A stretch of 64,000 nt of DNA from Segatella hominis (GCF_019249725.2 NZ_CP137559.1:2687501-2751500), one strand, 5' to 3'; shown: positions 48,001-54,575, numbered from the stretch's first letter. The notes: generated from the letters alone by a model not told the origin. Translations and numbers: made by a program.

Positions 48001-50496
48001 ACCAATTTCTCCTCAGCAGCAGCATTGACCTATGATGGAATCACTGAGATACCTGCTTTCAAGGGCTTGCGGTTTGTCACTAATGGTAAAAAGATACAGA
48101 TAGATGCAAAGAACGGTGCTCTCCATCTTTCACAGGGCGTCAAGGTGGTGTTCTCCAATCTGGTAGAGGGTACGTATGTGAGGATGGAATACAAGAACAA
48201 GAAAGATGATAATGTGAATTGGAATAATGCTGAGTTAAAGAATGTAACTATTCCTTCGCCAAGTCAGGATTGTGATAGAATATTGTTCAAGGTTGGTGGT
48301 ACAACATCTGGAGAAAACAGCATTACTATGCCATCTGACATAGACATAATCCGAATGGAAGCCACTAACAAGAATTTCGCACAGATAAAGTTTGTGGATA
48401 ATTCGAATAATAATAATGTGGTTAGTGTGGTGAAGAATCCTACTAAAGAGTCACTTCCATGTAAGGCCCTGTATGTCAATGGAGTACACACTGATGATAC
48501 GAGTTATAAATTCAAGTATACGAGTTCTTCTCCTCATGTGGCTTCCATTGACGCTACAGGAAACGTCACTTTGCATGGCATAGCCGGCAGCACTGTGATA
48601 ACGGCAGAGCTCATCAATGACGAGAATAAGTATGATTGTGACATCTATGACCAGTATGCCTTTGAGCCATCAAATCGTATCTTCTCATCCTATGAGATTG
48701 TAGTGGAGCCAAAGGAAGGTACATTCTGCAAGGTGGCTGATGATCAGGGTTACACGGTCGGTCAGACATTGTATAATGATGACAAGACAGTCGGAGTGAC
48801 ACTCGGAGGATGGACTTATAATAATGGTACTTATTATGGTAATACAGACTCATATTCGAAAAAAGAATTATGGAAAGGACATAAATTCGAGAAGAATGCT
48901 GACCGAAATGGTTACCTTACTAATAGCCGTCAGACGGAAGAAGATGTATTCCATGAATTCTTCAATGATGCCAAAGCGACGTTCTCCACAAATGGCAGTT
49001 ATGCGGCGAAGAGCGAGCAACTGAAGGGGGATGACAATACAACAGGCAACTATTCTGCCCCGACAAACAACAACTCTGTTGCCAACGAGACACCTTGGCT
49101 CTTGCCTTGCCGTGGTTCGCACATCAAGATAGAGCCTACAGATGCAGGATTGATCTCTGTCTATGTGATGCAGGAGGGCTGTGTCAGTCACGATAACGAA
49201 GATGAGCCTATCGACGTTACAGTCAAGAAGGTATATGTGGCTGATGAGAAAGGCGAGATAGTCAAAGAAGTGGTGGCGGACACCAAGAGTAAGGTGGCAG
49301 CGCAGATGTGGAAAGATGATGGACGCGCCAGAGCCGAGTATCGCTGGGGCGATCCAAAGTTCGCTTATAATACAGCAACAATGAACTCCTTCACTAACAA
49401 CATCAAAGAATTTGATGACAAATGGTCATTCCTCGACAACTGGCCTAATCCGGGTATGCAGCAGCACGTCTTCAAACTTGGCAAAGATGAAGATGGACAT
49501 GTGCTGATCACTAAGGGCATTGTCAGATATACATTCAATGTGCTTCCTGGCAAGACCTATTACATCTTCTCAAATACGGCAAAGCTCGGACTGGCAGGCT
49601 TTACATTCGAGAAAGGCATACATGCTAAATATCATAAGGTGAAACCAGACGCTAAGCATGATGAATGGAGGGCAACAGGTGAAATTGTTGACGCTTCAAA
49701 AGTCAAAGATGTCGTGCTTGAGGATGGAAAAGACTATTCTGCGCCTACTGATGCAAAGAATGCGAATGTCAAACTTAATCGCACGTTCTACAAGAACTAT
49801 TGGAATGCCATCTGTCTGCCTTATTCCATCAATAGGAGACAGATAGAGGAGGTCTTCGGCGACGGAACCATGGTGGTGCTGATGAAAAACATCGACACTT
49901 CCAACAAGAAAGTGATGTTTATCGAGCATGCCAATCAGGACATCATCGCCGGTTATCCTTATCTTATTTTCCCTACCAATAAGGCAGATAATGATAAGAC
50001 AGACCATTCAGTCATCAATAGCATAACAACCCGCGCCACATTCGGTGAGGCTGACAGTCCGCTTTTTAGTGTAGGAACTGATGGAAATACATATCCTGTT
50101 GCAAAGTCAATGCAGAGCGATGCACTCGTCTTTAAGGGTACATTCACTAATACTACGCTTAATGAAGGATCTTACGTAGTGACGAATAAGGGTGTTCTCT
50201 CACGTATTCCTAAAGATGGAATGAAGATAAAACCTTACCGATCTTACATCTATTTTAATAGGGAAACTGCTGGCGCAAAGGCGATTTCGCTACAAAATAT
50301 GAATGTAAACGGTTTTGAGAATGATGAAGACAATACTACAGGCATTGAAAATCTGCTCTTTGAGAGTGGTATCCTTACTCATTCTGCTGATGTCTATTCC
50401 ATAGATGGACAGTTGGTTCGTAGTAAAGCTCTTAATTTTAACGGACTGCCTAAAGGCGTTTATATAGTTAATGGTAAGAAATATGTAAAGAAATAA
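45076..50496 (+). CDS. Large secreted esterase with laminin-G-like and sorting domains
   Basis: An 1806-residue exported protein. A signal peptide ends at WANCSAQ. Residues about 20-165 form a carbohydrate-binding-like beta-sandwich (TYVFRLKAKKVSGDGKIKAI). Residues about 175-455 are an alpha/beta hydrolase of the PHB-depolymerase/feruloyl-esterase group: oxyanion region VVFSLHGRGGTDDPKD, nucleophile in LCGFSMGGMM (Ser near 313), Asp near 363 in HGNSDQI, His near 430 in FDGLWHNVEAS. Further on are a second binding-type domain, a laminin-G/concanavalin-like domain near 750-930 (VTIGFWVNGDLAVN; YQKYDNLSRFNMYVDGEP), a bacterial Ig-like segment (SIDATGNVTLHGIAGSTVIT), and a type IX sorting tail (SVDGQ-like YSIDGQLVRSK to KKYVKK). 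It probably removes ester groups from plant polysaccharide. The natural substrate is unproven. Confidence 0.85.
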   Translation: MKKLCLILTVLYAIWANCSAQSLNIARNLLEGNSSTFDSGWGSWEEQGNCCGRSLKPIGGPDGSQCARLTPKQASNDWDAQLKYNFAATQGTTYVFRLKAKKVSGDGKIKAIMQHNTGSYEQIAFFEKNVTGSWATYEGEVTADRTDYNVIVINYGKCGEVLIDDIEFGVKTDNVARTINVDGKTREYWLYVPASVKGQENVPVVFSLHGRGGTDDPKDPGKPLFTSLAEEKKFIVVYPQGRDAEKDKADYPGDDWKAGFGGTTGWEATGKENADTKFIKALVDKIQADYKTKNASNSYISVDPTKFYLCGFSMGGMMTYACAKVLNGTFAAYGSCSGYPLNEFHMNLATENPIPFIHLHGNSDQILGIKHLNTIIENLLFRNGCGLSNQVSNKDWATTRENGEEHKFKRYDFTGVNGVPVTTVTFDGLWHNVEASAPAYLWNFFKDKTTDMYKSDIEWKWDMPAINKNITNSSSPSYYGWKHEVNDNNWSLTYGGGGYTKCSIHNCTSADPNCNGNHNVYNSIQLTPGKHTLYAQMASTKGVSSVTLRNILTGAETVARKVDDNSGTTETRTYNVLYEFEVGEGAEFSLELKFSDPNSACTLLEIHKGSYRPDGVKDESQDNASINLDDGKLAELTFEKDENDGVDIYPTTEKYIQDGKEKYNVANESDNKNMKHYLISRLGIQDGKIVNKDKYIVKDAVFGHYFQNIPDADIYDRYGASDYMRVVLGEKNSLSGHDGIPGIQTTGKVTIGFWVNGDLAVNRGLAYDEPSMFYIAGDTYNGPNPDQNNGIYNPHMFNITCSGGLTGYMRVNDTTFDYNSGTSSFGELCDTKSNTDFYNKNFYKDCNWHYITYQKYDNLSRFNMYVDGEPTCLGGYATHNASSLEGCIKGLKSIVLGGANANNVEFGYDVAFAYDDIVIYNRVLSKREINEIIKKKNYSPSVWHFDRNLENNIFFNPDLLNKNMWASSNGVYTLNTNFSSAAALTYDGITEIPAFKGLRFVTNGKKIQIDAKNGALHLSQGVKVVFSNLVEGTYVRMEYKNKKDDNVNWNNAELKNVTIPSPSQDCDRILFKVGGTTSGENSITMPSDIDIIRMEATNKNFAQIKFVDNSNNNNVVSVVKNPTKESLPCKALYVNGVHTDDTSYKFKYTSSSPHVASIDATGNVTLHGIAGSTVITAELINDENKYDCDIYDQYAFEPSNRIFSSYEIVVEPKEGTFCKVADDQGYTVGQTLYNDDKTVGVTLGGWTYNNGTYYGNTDSYSKKELWKGHKFEKNADRNGYLTNSRQTEEDVFHEFFNDAKATFSTNGSYAAKSEQLKGDDNTTGNYSAPTNNNSVANETPWLLPCRGSHIKIEPTDAGLISVYVMQEGCVSHDNEDEPIDVTVKKVYVADEKGEIVKEVVADTKSKVAAQMWKDDGRARAEYRWGDPKFAYNTATMNSFTNNIKEFDDKWSFLDNWPNPGMQQHVFKLGKDEDGHVLITKGIVRYTFNVLPGKTYYIFSNTAKLGLAGFTFEKGIHAKYHKVKPDAKHDEWRATGEIVDASKVKDVVLEDGKDYSAPTDAKNANVKLNRTFYKNYWNAICLPYSINRRQIEEVFGDGTMVVLMKNIDTSNKKVMFIEHANQDIIAGYPYLIFPTNKADNDKTDHSVINSITTRATFGEADSPLFSVGTDGNTYPVAKSMQSDALVFKGTFTNTTLNEGSYVVTNKGVLSRIPKDGMKIKPYRSYIYFNRETAGAKAISLQNMNVNGFENDEDNTTGIENLLFESGILTHSADVYSIDGQLVRSKALNFNGLPKGVYIVNGKKYVKK

Positions 50497-50507
50497 TTGT
50501 TACAAAG

Positions 50508-50747
50508 ATGAAAAAAGATTATATTATTCCGACAATCTTCTTTATAAAATATGAAGAAGAGTCAAAACTACTCTCTAACAGTCTCCAAGGTGATGCTAAC
50601 AGCACGTTTGCAGCTCCTGATGCTCCGCACAATTCGATGGATGGTAGTACAGATTTAAGTACTGATAACACAGGAAGCGTATCAGAGGGTGATTATGCCA
50701 AAAAGACTGATTGGTTCTTTGATGACAATGCTTTCTCTGACTTCTGA
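50508..50747 (+). CDS. Small unknown protein after the esterase gene
   Basis: A 79-residue protein beginning MKKDYIIPTIFFIKYEEESK and ending WFFDDNAFSDF. It lacks a signal peptide and known domain. The first 30 residues follow a pattern (MKK-Y-x-P then LL-x-x-S) that I associate with short Bacteroidales proteins of unknown role; the rest is acidic, rich in Ser, Asp and Asn. It starts 11 bp after the esterase stop and ends before a strong terminator, so it is co-transcribed. It could be a regulatory or secreted peptide linked to the esterase. Confidence 0.65.
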   Translation: MKKDYIIPTIFFIKYEEESKLLSNSLQGDANSTFAAPDAPHNSMDGSTDLSTDNTGSVSEGDYAKKTDWFFDDNAFSDF

Positions 50748-50778
50748 TAGGATTCAGACTTGAATGAAAACAGAAAAC

Positions 50779-50856
50779 CTGTCTTGCATCTCAGCACATT
50801 CGTAGCGCGAAAGAGCCACGCCGCGAATGTTCTGAGTAGCAAGACAGTTTTTTTTG
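50779..50856 (+). terminator. Long-stem terminator of the esterase operon
   Basis: CTGTCTTGC (50779-50787) pairs with GCAAGACAG (50839-50847), and inside CTCAG and ACATTCG pair with CGAATGT and CTGAG, giving a long stem with small bulges. A T8 run follows. Confidence 0.85.
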
Positions 50857-50924
50857 CAAAAGATATAGATATGTAGATTCTAACTTAAAAGTGTACCACC
50901 CAACTATAGGGAGAAAAGTATGTA

Positions 50925-51113
50925 ATGGAGTATCTATCCGCCAAGTCTGGTGGTGAACACCGACGAGTTGCAAGAGGACTTCATACGCCAGAGTTACCCT
51001 TCTGCAACGATGCCATGACGAAGAGCCAGACAGACGAGTTTTATGCCAATCCTAAATCGAGTATTACGGCGAGACGGTTCATAAACAAACACGAACTGAT
51101 CACGTCAATATAA
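50925..51113 (+). pseudogene. Probable frameshifted gene relic
   Basis: Two overlapping plus-strand frames each look protein-like over part of this stretch: one gives NTDELQEDFIRQSYPSATMP then a stop, the other continues as TKSQTDEFYANPKSSITARR and ends at 51113. A single base change would join them. No family was recognised. It may be a decayed gene tail before the terminator at 51163. A chance frame cannot be excluded. Confidence 0.3.
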
Positions 51114-51162
51114 AGACCAGGGCCATCAAATAAAGTTAGTAATAACTAAGGCTCACCCAATA

Positions 51163-51197
51163 AAAACGGGATGGTTCGATTGGAACCATCCCGTTTT
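51163..51197. terminator. Perfect bidirectional terminator hairpin
   Basis: AAAACGGGATGGTTC (51163-51177) and its exact reverse complement (51183-51197), with flanking A and T tracts inside the arms. It insulates the relic from the following module. Confidence 0.85.
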
Positions 51198-51325
51198 CAT
51201 TGTCTATATGAATGCTTCAACTGCTTGGATTGTCATAGACTAAAATATCGCCTTTTGGATGGAAACTTTTTATAGTATAAGTCAATTTTTTGATTACTAT
51301 ATTAGATAACGTAACAAAGGGCTAA

Positions 51326-51375
51326 AGATGTTGATGCGCAATATCGAACACATATTGCAGACGGGATTCTGCGTT
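51326..51375. repeat. Structured direct repeat, left copy
   Basis: The exact 32-bp core is 51344-51375. A stem GCAATAT (51340-51346)/ATATTGC (51354-51360) is followed by a second stem GCAGA/TCTGC. The other copy lies at 52512-52562. The repeat brackets the two-gene module. Confidence 0.75.
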
Positions 51376-51420
51376 ATTATCACCCATTGATATTTTTTGT
51401 GTTAAATTCGTAAAAAATAC

Positions 51421-51451
51421 TTGGAAGATAACAGAGAAATAATTACCTTTG
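51421..51451 (+). promoter_or_regulatory. Promoter of the two-gene unknown module
   Basis: TTG (51421-51423), exactly 20 nt, TACCTTTG (51444-51451). The TTG could be read as a start codon for the following frame, but it is the -33 element; transcription should begin near 51457. Confidence 0.75.
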
Positions 51452-51468
51452 CATTAATTAATGTAAGA

Positions 51469-51714
51469 ATGAGTTTTATGCATATACTGAATGAACAGAC
51501 ACGAGAAACATTAAGTCGGAAGTTAGGAAAAACTTACGATGAGATATTGCAGATGAGTGCGGAAGAGTTAGATGCACTTGTCGAGGCTCGTATTGGCAAA
51601 AAACTCACCCCTGCATTCTCTCTCAAAAACATGGTTAGTAGAGGGTCTGTCTATTTATTTTTCAAACGTTTAGTTTCAAAAAATGATATAGATAAACGTT
51701 TAGCACGAATTTAA
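51469..51714 (+). CDS. Small unknown protein, first gene of a two-gene module
   Basis: An 81-residue, mostly helical, basic protein without recognised domain. It contains TRETLSRKLGKTYDEILQMS, AEELDALVEARIGKKLTPAF and the C-terminal SVYLFFKRLVSKNDIDKRLA. The start at 51469 is chosen because the promoter -7 box at 51444-51451 rules out the TTG at 51421. A second ATG at 51478 is equally possible. The stop is one base before the next gene's ATG, so the two are translationally coupled. The size and arrangement resemble an antitoxin before a toxin, but no toxin-antitoxin family was recognised. Confidence 0.6.
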   Translation: MSFMHILNEQTRETLSRKLGKTYDEILQMSAEELDALVEARIGKKLTPAFSLKNMVSRGSVYLFFKRLVSKNDIDKRLARI

Positions 51715-51715
51715 A

Positions 51716-52318
51716 ATGGATAATAGCAAGCAAATTATAGCTTTATATGACGACTACAATACGATTATCAAACCGCTTATTGCAGAAGTAGAAGCGAGAA
51801 CAGAACAGTTCCCGTTACCATTATTTAATGAAATACGTGCATTGCATGACCATATTGCTCGATGCTATTTTAAAGATATAACTTCAGAGCAAAGAAATGC
51901 CGAAATACATAAAGCAGAACGTCATGTGCTTAGAATTATACTTGACTGCTATAAGTGTTTGAACTTATCTATTCACGATTCGGTTTTATTATTTGAAAAA
52001 CAAACAAGACATGTGGATTTGACGGTGCTACAAAACGGCACTTTTTATCCAAAATATAAATCTCTACGCTCTGATGCAGTAAGAGCTGTACGTAAAGCTA
52101 AGATTTTAGAAAGTATCAATACTAACGAAGCGTTAGATATTTATCAGCAGGCCTACAATAAATATAGCGAATTGGAACTTCTCATGGATACAACAGCTCC
52201 CGATGTTCACTGGGCTCGTGTACATTTTACTGTAAGACGTGCATTACAAGTCTTCCTATGGATTTTAAGTGCTGTTGCATCAGGAATCATCTCCATAGTA
52301 TTGGCTGATTTATTCTAA
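51716..52318 (+). CDS. Unknown helical protein with C-terminal membrane segment
   Basis: A 200-residue protein. Residues 1-170 are predicted helical, with conserved-looking PLFNEIRALHDHIARCYFKD and KAERHVLRIILDCYKCLNLS. Residues about 176-198 (ALQVFLWILSAVASGIISIV) form one hydrophobic segment ending four residues before the C-terminus, giving a tail-anchored topology. No enzyme motif is visible. It is coupled to the small gene before it and lies between two copies of the structured repeat. A membrane-acting effector of a stress or defence pair is one possibility; nothing in the sequence proves it. Confidence 0.6.
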   Translation: MDNSKQIIALYDDYNTIIKPLIAEVEARTEQFPLPLFNEIRALHDHIARCYFKDITSEQRNAEIHKAERHVLRIILDCYKCLNLSIHDSVLLFEKQTRHVDLTVLQNGTFYPKYKSLRSDAVRAVRKAKILESINTNEALDIYQQAYNKYSELELLMDTTAPDVHWARVHFTVRRALQVFLWILSAVASGIISIVLADLF

Positions 52319-52328
52319 AGTTATTGAT

Positions 52329-52499
52329 ATGAGTACAATTATAAAAACAAAATCCGCAGTCAAACTTTCTGATGATGATTCCTTTAAGAAGATAATCATA
52401 ATGCGCGATGACATAAAACCATATCATGACAACAATGGATTTTATATTGTCGGGTTAATGGATTTCTTGCTAAAGCCGGATTTGATGGAACAATTATAG
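52329..52499 (+). pseudogene. Small open frame, possibly frameshifted
   Basis: A 56-codon frame starts MSTIIKTKSAVKLSDDDSFK ten bases after the previous gene. Near 52450 a second frame becomes protein-like (VNGFLAKAGFDGTIIEIGDQ) and ends at 52525, just before the right copy of the structured repeat. A one-base loss may have broken an originally 65-residue gene, possibly the third member of the module. The short 56-residue form may also be real. Confidence 0.35.
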
Positions 52500-52511
52500 A
52501 AATCGGAGATC

Positions 52512-52562
52512 AAAGATTTCGATGACGCAGTATCGAACACATATTGCAGACGGGATTCTGCG
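52512..52562. repeat. Structured direct repeat, right copy
   Basis: The 32-bp core 52531-52562 is identical to 51344-51375. The first stem is GCAGTAT (52527-52533)/ATATTGC (52541-52547): the single A-to-G change against the left copy keeps pairing as G-U, so the RNA fold is preserved. Confidence 0.75.
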
Positions 52563-52628
52563 CTTTTTGAAACAGAAACAAATCTATATAACAGAAGTGT
52601 TCTATATGCATATTCTCCGCGTTCTACT

Positions 52629-52667
52629 GCAAAAACAGTCGCAATTGCGACAAAAGTTGCAGTAAGA
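52629..52667. repeat. 39-bp direct repeat with dyad, copy 1
   Basis: Contains the perfect 14-bp palindrome GTCGCAATTGCGAC within a wider dyad (GCAA, 5 nt, palindrome, 5 nt, TTGC). It ends one base before the -33 TTTG of the ATPase promoter. The identical copy 2 is at 52704-52742. Confidence 0.85.
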
Positions 52668-52668
52668 T

Positions 52669-52699
52669 TTGGGAATTTCAATATAAATGTCTATCTTTG
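52669..52699 (+). promoter_or_regulatory. Promoter of the first ATPase gene
   Basis: TTG (52669-52671), exactly 20 nt, TATCTTTG (52692-52699), enclosed between the two 39-bp repeats. The start of transcription should coincide with the beginning of copy 2. Confidence 0.8.
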
Positions 52700-52703
52700 C
52701 AGT

Positions 52704-52742
52704 GCAAAAACAGTCGCAATTGCGACAAAAGTTGCAGTAAGA
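52704..52742. repeat. 39-bp direct repeat with dyad, copy 2
   Basis: Identical to 52629-52667, offset 75 bp. It occupies the first bases of the transcript, so it may act as DNA operator, as an RNA hairpin in the leader, or as both. Confidence 0.85.
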
Positions 52743-52761
52743 ATCGTCTAAAGTTAAAAAT

Positions 52762-54078
52762 ATGGTAATAGAGCGAAAGGAATACATATCTCTGCTTATG
52801 CAGAAAAGATGGAATGGAAAGGTAAAGATTATCACCGGCATCAGACGCTGCGGAAAATCATACCTACTAAACACCCTTTTTAAGCAAAAGCTTATAGAGG
52901 GTGGCGTCAGTGCTGATAGCTTTGTAGAACTTGCATTAGACAGAAAATCCAACATCCAGTTCAGAAATCCCAACAAACTGTATGACTATATAATAGAGCA
53001 AACAGGAGTTGAAGATAAGAAATATTACGTGATGATAGATGAAATTCAATTATCATATAAAGTAAAGAATACGGATATAGATGAATCTTTAGTACCAGAG
53101 GAAGACAAAGATATGCTATATGTTACTTTCTATGATGTACTGAATGACCTGATGTCTCGCCCAAATCTTGACATCTATGTTACAGGTTCTAATTCAAAAA
53201 TGCTATCAAAAGACATAGTGACCAACTTTCGAGATCGTGGTACAGAGATTCGGATTTTTCCTTTAACCTTTAAAGAATTCTTTGAATATTCCAAATTAGA
53301 AAAAGCAGATGCTCTCGAACAATATATGATGTATGGCGGCATGCCTTTAGCTGTTTTAGAGCAAGATGAGAAAGAAAAAGCCAAGTATCTACAAGGACTT
53401 TTTACAAATGTATATATGAAGGATATTGTGGAAAGATACAAGCTAAAAGACGATGTTGTTCTAAGTGCTTTAGTAGATGCACTATCCTCATCTATAGGAT
53501 CACTGACCAACCCTCATAAACTGGCATGTACAGCTGCTTCACTATTAGATAAGTCAACATCAGATCACACAATAAAAAACTATCTCGACTATCTGGAAGA
53601 TGCCTTTCTTTTTAACAGTGCAAAAAGATATAACGTCAAAGGAAGGAAGTATTTCAATACCATCCAGAAGTACTATGCAGTTGATCTTGGATTAAGAAAT
53701 GCCAAGCTAAACTTTAGGCAGCAAGAACGCTCACATTTAATGGAGAATATGTTGTATAACGAGCTTTTGCATAGAGGGTACAATGTTGATGTTGGAGTTG
53801 TAGAGGTTGACCAAATGCTTGACGGCAAACGCAAACGATGTCAATATGAAATTGATTTTGTAGTCAACATTGGCAGCGAAAAGGTATATATTCAATCTGC
53901 CTTAAATGTCAACACTCCCGAAAAGAAAAGACAAGAAACATTCTCTCTGCATAACACAGACGACTTCTTCCGTAAAATTGTAGTACTCGATGGTAGCCAA
54001 AAGATGTGGGTAGATGATGATGGAGTAATATATGTCGGAGTCATCCCATTCTTACTTGAAGACTATTTGACTACTTAA
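52762..54078 (+). CDS. AAA ATPase with DUF4143-type C-terminal domain
   Basis: A 438-residue ATPase of the AAA_14/DUF4143 group, whose cellular role is poorly known. Walker A is GIRRCGKS (residues 26-33), Walker B is YYVMIDEIQ (about 88-96), and an arginine-type sensor follows VTGSNSKMLSKDIVTNFRDR. The second half has a winged-helix-like region and a DUF4143 domain with a restriction-endonuclease-like core: YEIDFVVNIG then VYIQSA. The usual E-x-K pair of such nucleases reads Q-x-A here, so nuclease activity is doubtful. The gene has its own promoter bracketed by twin repeats. The codon and base composition are AT-rich relative to the flanking core genes, as expected of accessory DNA. An ATPase of a different subfamily is encoded 0.5 kb downstream. 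Confidence 0.88.
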   Translation: MVIERKEYISLLMQKRWNGKVKIITGIRRCGKSYLLNTLFKQKLIEGGVSADSFVELALDRKSNIQFRNPNKLYDYIIEQTGVEDKKYYVMIDEIQLSYKVKNTDIDESLVPEEDKDMLYVTFYDVLNDLMSRPNLDIYVTGSNSKMLSKDIVTNFRDRGTEIRIFPLTFKEFFEYSKLEKADALEQYMMYGGMPLAVLEQDEKEKAKYLQGLFTNVYMKDIVERYKLKDDVVLSALVDALSSSIGSLTNPHKLACTAASLLDKSTSDHTIKNYLDYLEDAFLFNSAKRYNVKGRKYFNTIQKYYAVDLGLRNAKLNFRQQERSHLMENMLYNELLHRGYNVDVGVVEVDQMLDGKRKRCQYEIDFVVNIGSEKVYIQSALNVNTPEKKRQETFSLHNTDDFFRKIVVLDGSQKMWVDDDGVIYVGVIPFLLEDYLTT

Positions 54079-54115
54079 CTTAACGGCACAACTATAGATA
54101 TGATAGGAAAATAGA

Positions 54116-54160
54116 AGAGGGTGTGTCATAAGTCTGTGACGCACCCCTTTTTATTTTTTG
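54116..54160 (+). terminator. Terminator and left 31-bp inverted repeat
   Basis: Hairpin GGGTG-T-GTCA / TGAC-GCACCC followed by a T-rich tract to about 54160, ending the first ATPase gene. The 31-bp segment 54116-54146 is the exact reverse complement of 56045-56075. Confidence 0.85.
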
Positions 54161-54205
54161 CCTTTTCACAGATACGAAATCTTTAAAAAACATTTTTATT
54201 TACAA

Positions 54206-54264
54206 CAAAGCCCAAACTTTCACAAGCTCGGGCTTTGCCTTTCCGCAAAAGATTTGTATTTTTG
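54206..54264 (+). promoter_or_regulatory. Hairpin plus consensus promoter, possible transposase-gene relic start
   Basis: CAAAGCCC (54206-54213)/GGGCTTTG (54230-54237) forms a hairpin; then TTG (54235-54237), 19 nt, TATTTTTG (54257-54264) is a good promoter. Downstream, a 12-codon frame (MAKIRKTLQITA, 54283-54321) ends at a stop, after which IRDYFREI can be read in the same frame. This looks like the first codons of a decayed gene. Confidence 0.45.
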
Positions 54265-54444
54265 CAGAAAACTTCTTTAAGCATGGCAAAGATACGAAAA
54301 ACACTCCAGATAACGGCATAAATCAGAGATTATTTTCGTGAAATATAAACATTTTAAACAGCCTTACTTTTTAAAGTGGGCTCAGTTTATTATCAGTTCT
54401 AAGGGATAGTTGAAAGGATGAAATAGAAAGGTAACAACAAGGCG

Positions 54445-54487
54445 TTCTATAGCCAAATCGAAGGAAAATTGCTCGATTTGGCTAAAG
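54445..54487. repeat. 43-bp imperfect repeat with inverted arms, copy 1
   Basis: Arms TAGCCAAATCGA (54450-54461) and TCGATTTGGCTA (54473-54484) separated by 11 nt. The outer bases TTCTA and AAG are shared with copy 2. Confidence 0.85.
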
Positions 54488-54496
54488 TATAACCTA

Positions 54497-54539
54497 TTCT
54501 ATAGCCAAATCGAGTTAAAATTCATCGATTTGGCTAAAG
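54497..54539. repeat. 43-bp imperfect repeat with inverted arms, copy 2
   Basis: The same 12-bp arms and 11-nt spacer length as copy 1 but a different spacer sequence, offset 52 bp. It ends five bases before the -33 element of the second ATPase promoter. Confidence 0.85.
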
Positions 54540-54544
54540 AATCC

Positions 54545-54575
54545 TTGTTTTTCTCGGATAATTATCTTATATTTG
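54545..54575 (+). promoter_or_regulatory. Promoter of the second ATPase gene
   Basis: TTG (54545-54547), exactly 20 nt, TATATTTG (54568-54575). It lies inside the longest possible frame of the gene and therefore fixes the start downstream, at 54605. Confidence 0.8.

Noticed and set aside
51421..51468. TTG start extending the small module gene by 16 codons
   Set aside because: The TTG is the -33 element and the extension contains the -7 box, so transcription begins after it.
52629..52742. CRISPR array from two 39-bp repeats
   Set aside because: Only two copies, an internal perfect palindrome, a promoter in the gap instead of a spacer, and no cas genes.
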